A program made the translations under genes and the position numbers. Below, piece by piece: positions 60,599 to 64,000 of a DNA stretch of 64,000 bases; the first letter of the stretch is position 1, and every line of letters begins with the position of its first letter. Location: positions 262,788,077 to 262,852,076 of the forward strand of contig CP136061.1 of the NCBI GenBank assembly GCA_032622095.1, read 5' to 3'. This DNA comes from Siphonodentalium dalli (taxonomy: Eukaryota; Mollusca; Scaphopoda; Gadilida; Siphonodentaliidae). The notes under the pieces were generated by a model that saw only the letters and a program-made list of their open reading frames with translations, had not been told where the DNA came from and made no database searches.

Positions 60599-61188
60599 TT
60601 AGGCCAATGGGGGAATTGTCACAAGGCACCGATCACATTTGTAGCCAGATTTTAAAATCGATCACAAATGTAGCCAGCTTTTCACAGGCAATCACATTCG
60701 TAGCTAGCTTTTCAAATTCCATCGTTTTATATGCAATATATGACATTGCGTAAGTTATGTGACTAAAATTTGCGATGTCATGCTTCAGAACTGGGTTCAT
60801 TTTTTGGTTGAAAGCCCTATGTATATAAATGATTAAATAATATTTAATGTATTTCTTCCATTATAAATGTATGTTGTTTTTCATTCATCTACTCAAGAAT
60901 ATGATTAGCCAAACAATTAGTCTCGCTCATTAACCCTTTACCCAACAGAACGGCCCTGTGCCTCGCATATATAAGAGAATGCATTGGCTTAACACATATT
61001 AAAAATGATAAAATTGTCAAAGAATGTAGAAACATATTATAAAAATTGTTTAAAAAATGTAAGAAAAAATTATAAAATTGTTAAAGAATGTAAGAAAAAA
61101 TGGTAAAAAGTGTTATGGTCGACTCGCATATATAAGAGAATGCATTGGCACAGGGCATAACTGTAACCATCACAATGTGGTCAATGAA
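60599..61188. mobile_element. Foldback plus nested MITE, right ends deleted (B3)
   Basis: Copy of the B1 arrangement (MITE start 60934, ATGAA join 61184-61188). Confidence 0.82.
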
Positions 61189-62191
61189 ACTGCTTTTATG
61201 GCCAAATTATGTGATAAAACCAAATATGACGTACCAACAGAGAATACTTTATCTTGTTAGCATTCTCAATCAAGGAAAATTGCAGATCAGCTGAGCTGAG
61301 AGATTTAATGTGAATTATGATAAAATTAATCCAATTTAGGCCAAAATAAAAAATGTGTTTTGATTCTCGGGCATAGCTGCGTCTGGAAAAAAGACCCGCA
61401 TTGAACCATTTGATTACGATTTTCAAATTTTACCAAAGCTGTCAAATGATAACACGAAAATAGGAAACTAGAAAACAGAAATTAGTTATGTTTCAAACAT
61501 CGAATATGATAGACATACAATGGTGCATGTGTTGGTATTCAAAAACAGACACTAGGCAACGATAACTACCAGGTATATTGTCACCACAAGCTGCCCAAAC
61601 CCCAAGTTTATTAAATCTAATGTGTTAAAATATTTCGGTATTTTATCAATTCGAAAAGGTTAACGGTAAACAATTTTGAGATTTACAATTTCGGGAACGC
61701 AAACCGGAAAGAAATATGGTGAGTATTGGTGATGTGTATGCTGGTTTAATATTTGAAGTTTTTATGGCTAGCATGTATTGAGGTACATAATACTTATTCA
61801 GATACGGCAGACTAAATCATTCTAGACTTTCTATGAAGATCATTATATATATCTTTTCGTTTCGATTGTATTCACGTTCCGTATTTTTATTTGAGTAATT
61901 GAACCGGATATTTAGGTGACACTCGAGAGTTTCGAATGATCAGTAGGGGTAAATTTCTTAGAATAGAATACCAGTGTTTTCTGTCACCATGGGTGTGGTA
62001 TGTTTATTGAAAGAAGGTTAGTTATGAATTTGTGGATTTTTAGAGGATGTCTTTGAGTTTTGAAAAATATTGTTCCAGGTGACCTTGACCCCACCAGTAT
62101 GAAGTAGTAGCGATTTCTGCGAAACAGTGGCTCCAGACACCAGCGTGACTTTTTAGCACCTAAAATTGCAGCGTTCTGTTTAGATACTTAA

Positions 62192-62565
62192 CCATTTACC
62201 CAACAAACCGGCCAAAACCGGCCAAATAAAGCTTCAACAGCCTAAAATATCTTCGGTCTGTCTCAATAGAACCATACAAATATGGATATCATTGGAACCG
62301 GCTCATTGACACATTGTGATAGTTACAGTTATGCCATGTGCCAATGCATTCTCTTATATATGCGAGTCGACCATAGGTCGCCTCGCATATATAAGAGAAT
62401 GCATTGGCCTAACACTTTTTACCATTTTTTCTTACATTCTTTAACAATTTTATAATTTTTAATGTGTTAAGCCAATGCATTCTCTTATATATGCGAGGCG
62501 ACCTATGGTCGACTCGCATATATAAGAGAATGCATTGGCACATGGCCGTTCTGTTGGGTAAAGGG
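62192..62565. mobile_element. piggyBac-like MITE with mutated left end (B4)
   Basis: Copy of the B3 element with the same CCATTTACCC left end, both hairpins and the TCAA right flank. Confidence 0.72.
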
Positions 62566-63145
62566 TCAAAGACCGATTTCGGGGCTGAAAAATTTCCAGC
62601 GAGTCGTGTATGCTCTGATCGATGGAATAATCGTTTAAACGCCAAACGACCTAGAAACACCTATTTGGAAACACATGTCATACGTCAATCAACCGAGATG
62701 ATGGCCAAAATGGTGCATGCAGTTAAACAAAAAATATTTCATGTATATTATATAGTTTATTTAATTCAGGCTCAAATGGCCCATATGATAGAAATATCAA
62801 TTATATGTAATACAGAATGTCTTTCCAATGTTTGAAAAGATAAGATTCTTTCTTATCAACATAGGAACAGAGCTCACAACATTCCTGGCGTACATCCCAC
62901 TTGCGCTACGGTACATCTCCATTCATATGCCATAAACTTCCTACAGGCATTGTTATAACATACAATTATGGGTGAAATTTCCCCACAAAGTACAGCTGCA
63001 AAGTACAACAATATAATGATGAAATATACGATGAAAAAGATGGCGTTTTACATCAAATGAGCACTTGTAAAAAAATTCATGAGGATATTGGAACGGGAAC
63101 AAATTGATCTATATTGCCTCATAATATCATCATCAAACGAACGCG

Positions 63146-63401
63146 ATTTGATTGATTGATTTTATTTGGTACAGAGTACCAGGGATAACACAAGAAAGTC
63201 TAACACGCGCGTTAGGGAGAGTCGTTTCTTGAAGTATCCATCCAGGCACACTATCTGACTCAGACAGGCACACTCAGCCAGTTTTGCGATTTTGTTCGAT
63301 CCACCGGGATTCGAACTGACGGCGCGCACCTGGTCGTTCGTAGAGCAATTGTCTGTCAGAAGGGTTATTTCACTTTACCGATTGCGCTAACGGAGCTCTC
63401 T
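63146..63401 (-). mobile_element. tRNA-derived SINE, B-type (B4)
   Basis: Segmental copy, one base shorter at CACGCGCGTTAGG near 63210, which looks like a local consensus slip. Confidence 0.73.
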
Positions 63402-63770
63402 ATAATGATGTTGACGGCTAAATATGGGGAATTTACTTGTACTTATGTGTCAGCAATTATTAAATTGAGTTCCGTATATTACTGACCCCCCCCCCCCCGC
63501 AGTAATAGTTACTTGTTATGTAAATTGTTTTATCCTCATGCAACGTCACGTCAAATTGCGTTGTGCATGTATACCTTGGTTAATAAACTGCTTTACTCGT
63601 ATTTAAATGAGGGAAAAAATAGTTGGACTCTCAAGTTTATCTAAACTACAGTCCATAGGTAAAACATAGGGTCGAACGGAAGCAATTGATTTTTAAATTG
63701 ATTTCAGTTTTGTCATCATTCTGCTTTTCTAATAAATTGGTTATTGTAAACGTCATCCAATTAGAAAATT

Positions 63771-63903
63771 ATAAGTGGGTTATAAGTGGCACTTTTTGAT
63801 ACATTGTGCGCTATAACTGGGCGAGGCACATTTTGTACATTGTGCGTTATAAGTGAGCGTGGCACTTTTTGGTACAGTGTGCGTAATAAGTGGGCGTTTC
63901 CAA
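63771..63903 (-). repeat. Short reversed satellite block (B4)
   Basis: Segmental copy of 40582-40713. The window ends before the main array. Confidence 0.85.
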
Positions 63904-64000
63904 AGTGGGCAATGACAAAAAACATTTTTTCAGCGCCTCGCTTCGCTCGGACTGCGTAGTGAAGATGCGCAAACTTTGACTCCCAAAGTAACCCGACCAA

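Larger units (their letters stand above)
55139..61940. repeat. Segmental unit B3 (6.802 kb)
   Basis: Direct copy of B2. It shares with B4 a mutated left end of the piggyBac-like element (CCATTTACCC in place of CCCTTTACCC), while B2 keeps CCC. Its poly-C tract is the longest in the window (15). Confidence 0.93.
61941..64000. repeat. Segmental unit B4 (cut by window end)
   Basis: Start of a further B copy. It is collinear with B3 as far as the short reversed satellite block and the following GCGCCTCGCTTCGCTCGG segment. Several single-base indels fall in 63.2-63.95 kb (for example CACGCGCGTTAGG against CACGCGCCGTTAGG). Confidence 0.9.

Noticed and set aside
1-64000. Autonomous transposase, reverse transcriptase, rRNA or defence genes
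   Set aside because: No frame shows a catalytic or conserved motif of these families on either strand; all mobile elements seen are non-autonomous.

Overview
The window looks like eukaryotic, repeat-dense nuclear DNA, most likely from a lophotrochozoan and probably a mollusc. It is AT-rich. It holds TA- and TTAA-flanked miniature transposons, a tRNA-derived SINE, a dispersed repeat of a style I associate with molluscs (8574-8950), and a long GTACCAAAAAGT satellite. Nothing looks bacterial: there is no operon, no ribosome-binding-site pattern and no long unique reading frame. I find no protein-coding gene I can support. The longest open frames, up to about 344 codons, are satellite translated in phase-shifting frames. 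Two short exon-like signals are recorded as low-confidence candidates.

Layout. The window is almost entirely two related families of head-to-tail segmental duplication. Family A has an 11.342-11.343 kb unit: A1 1-11343 (phase set by the window start), A2 11344-22685, A3 22686-34028 and A4 34029-38696 (truncated). Family B starts at 38761: B1 38761-48336 (9.58 kb), B2 48337-55138 and B3 55139-61940 (6.802 kb each), and B4 61941-64000 (cut by the window end). A 64-base piece copied from elsewhere in the unit (38697-38760) sits at the A/B boundary.

Inside a unit the order is: right part of a piggyBac-like miniature element with strong hairpins; a minus-strand tRNA-derived SINE; a poly-C tract; a short reversed satellite block; the main satellite array; a palindromic TA-flanked MITE (only its right half in A); a pair of 91-bp palindromes; a foldback element with a piggyBac-like MITE nested in it; in A only, about 5.2 kb holding further palindromes, an intact palindromic MITE, a 44-bp tandem repeat, the dispersed repeat and a CRE-like site; then an exon/intron-like signal and the left part of the piggyBac-like element of the next unit. 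B1 alone carries a longer satellite with a 735-bp higher-order period and a 34-bp minisatellite of 22 units.

Interpretation. A copies differ from one another by rare substitutions and small indels, so the amplification is very recent, or is partly an assembly effect that needs long-read checking. B equals A without 5241 bp, joined at an ATGAA microhomology. A and B each keep sequence the other has lost, so neither is simply the ancestor. Microhomology joins, the back-copied 64-mer, inverted satellite blocks and palindrome arm correction together suggest replication template switching, helped by hairpins, as the process building this locus.
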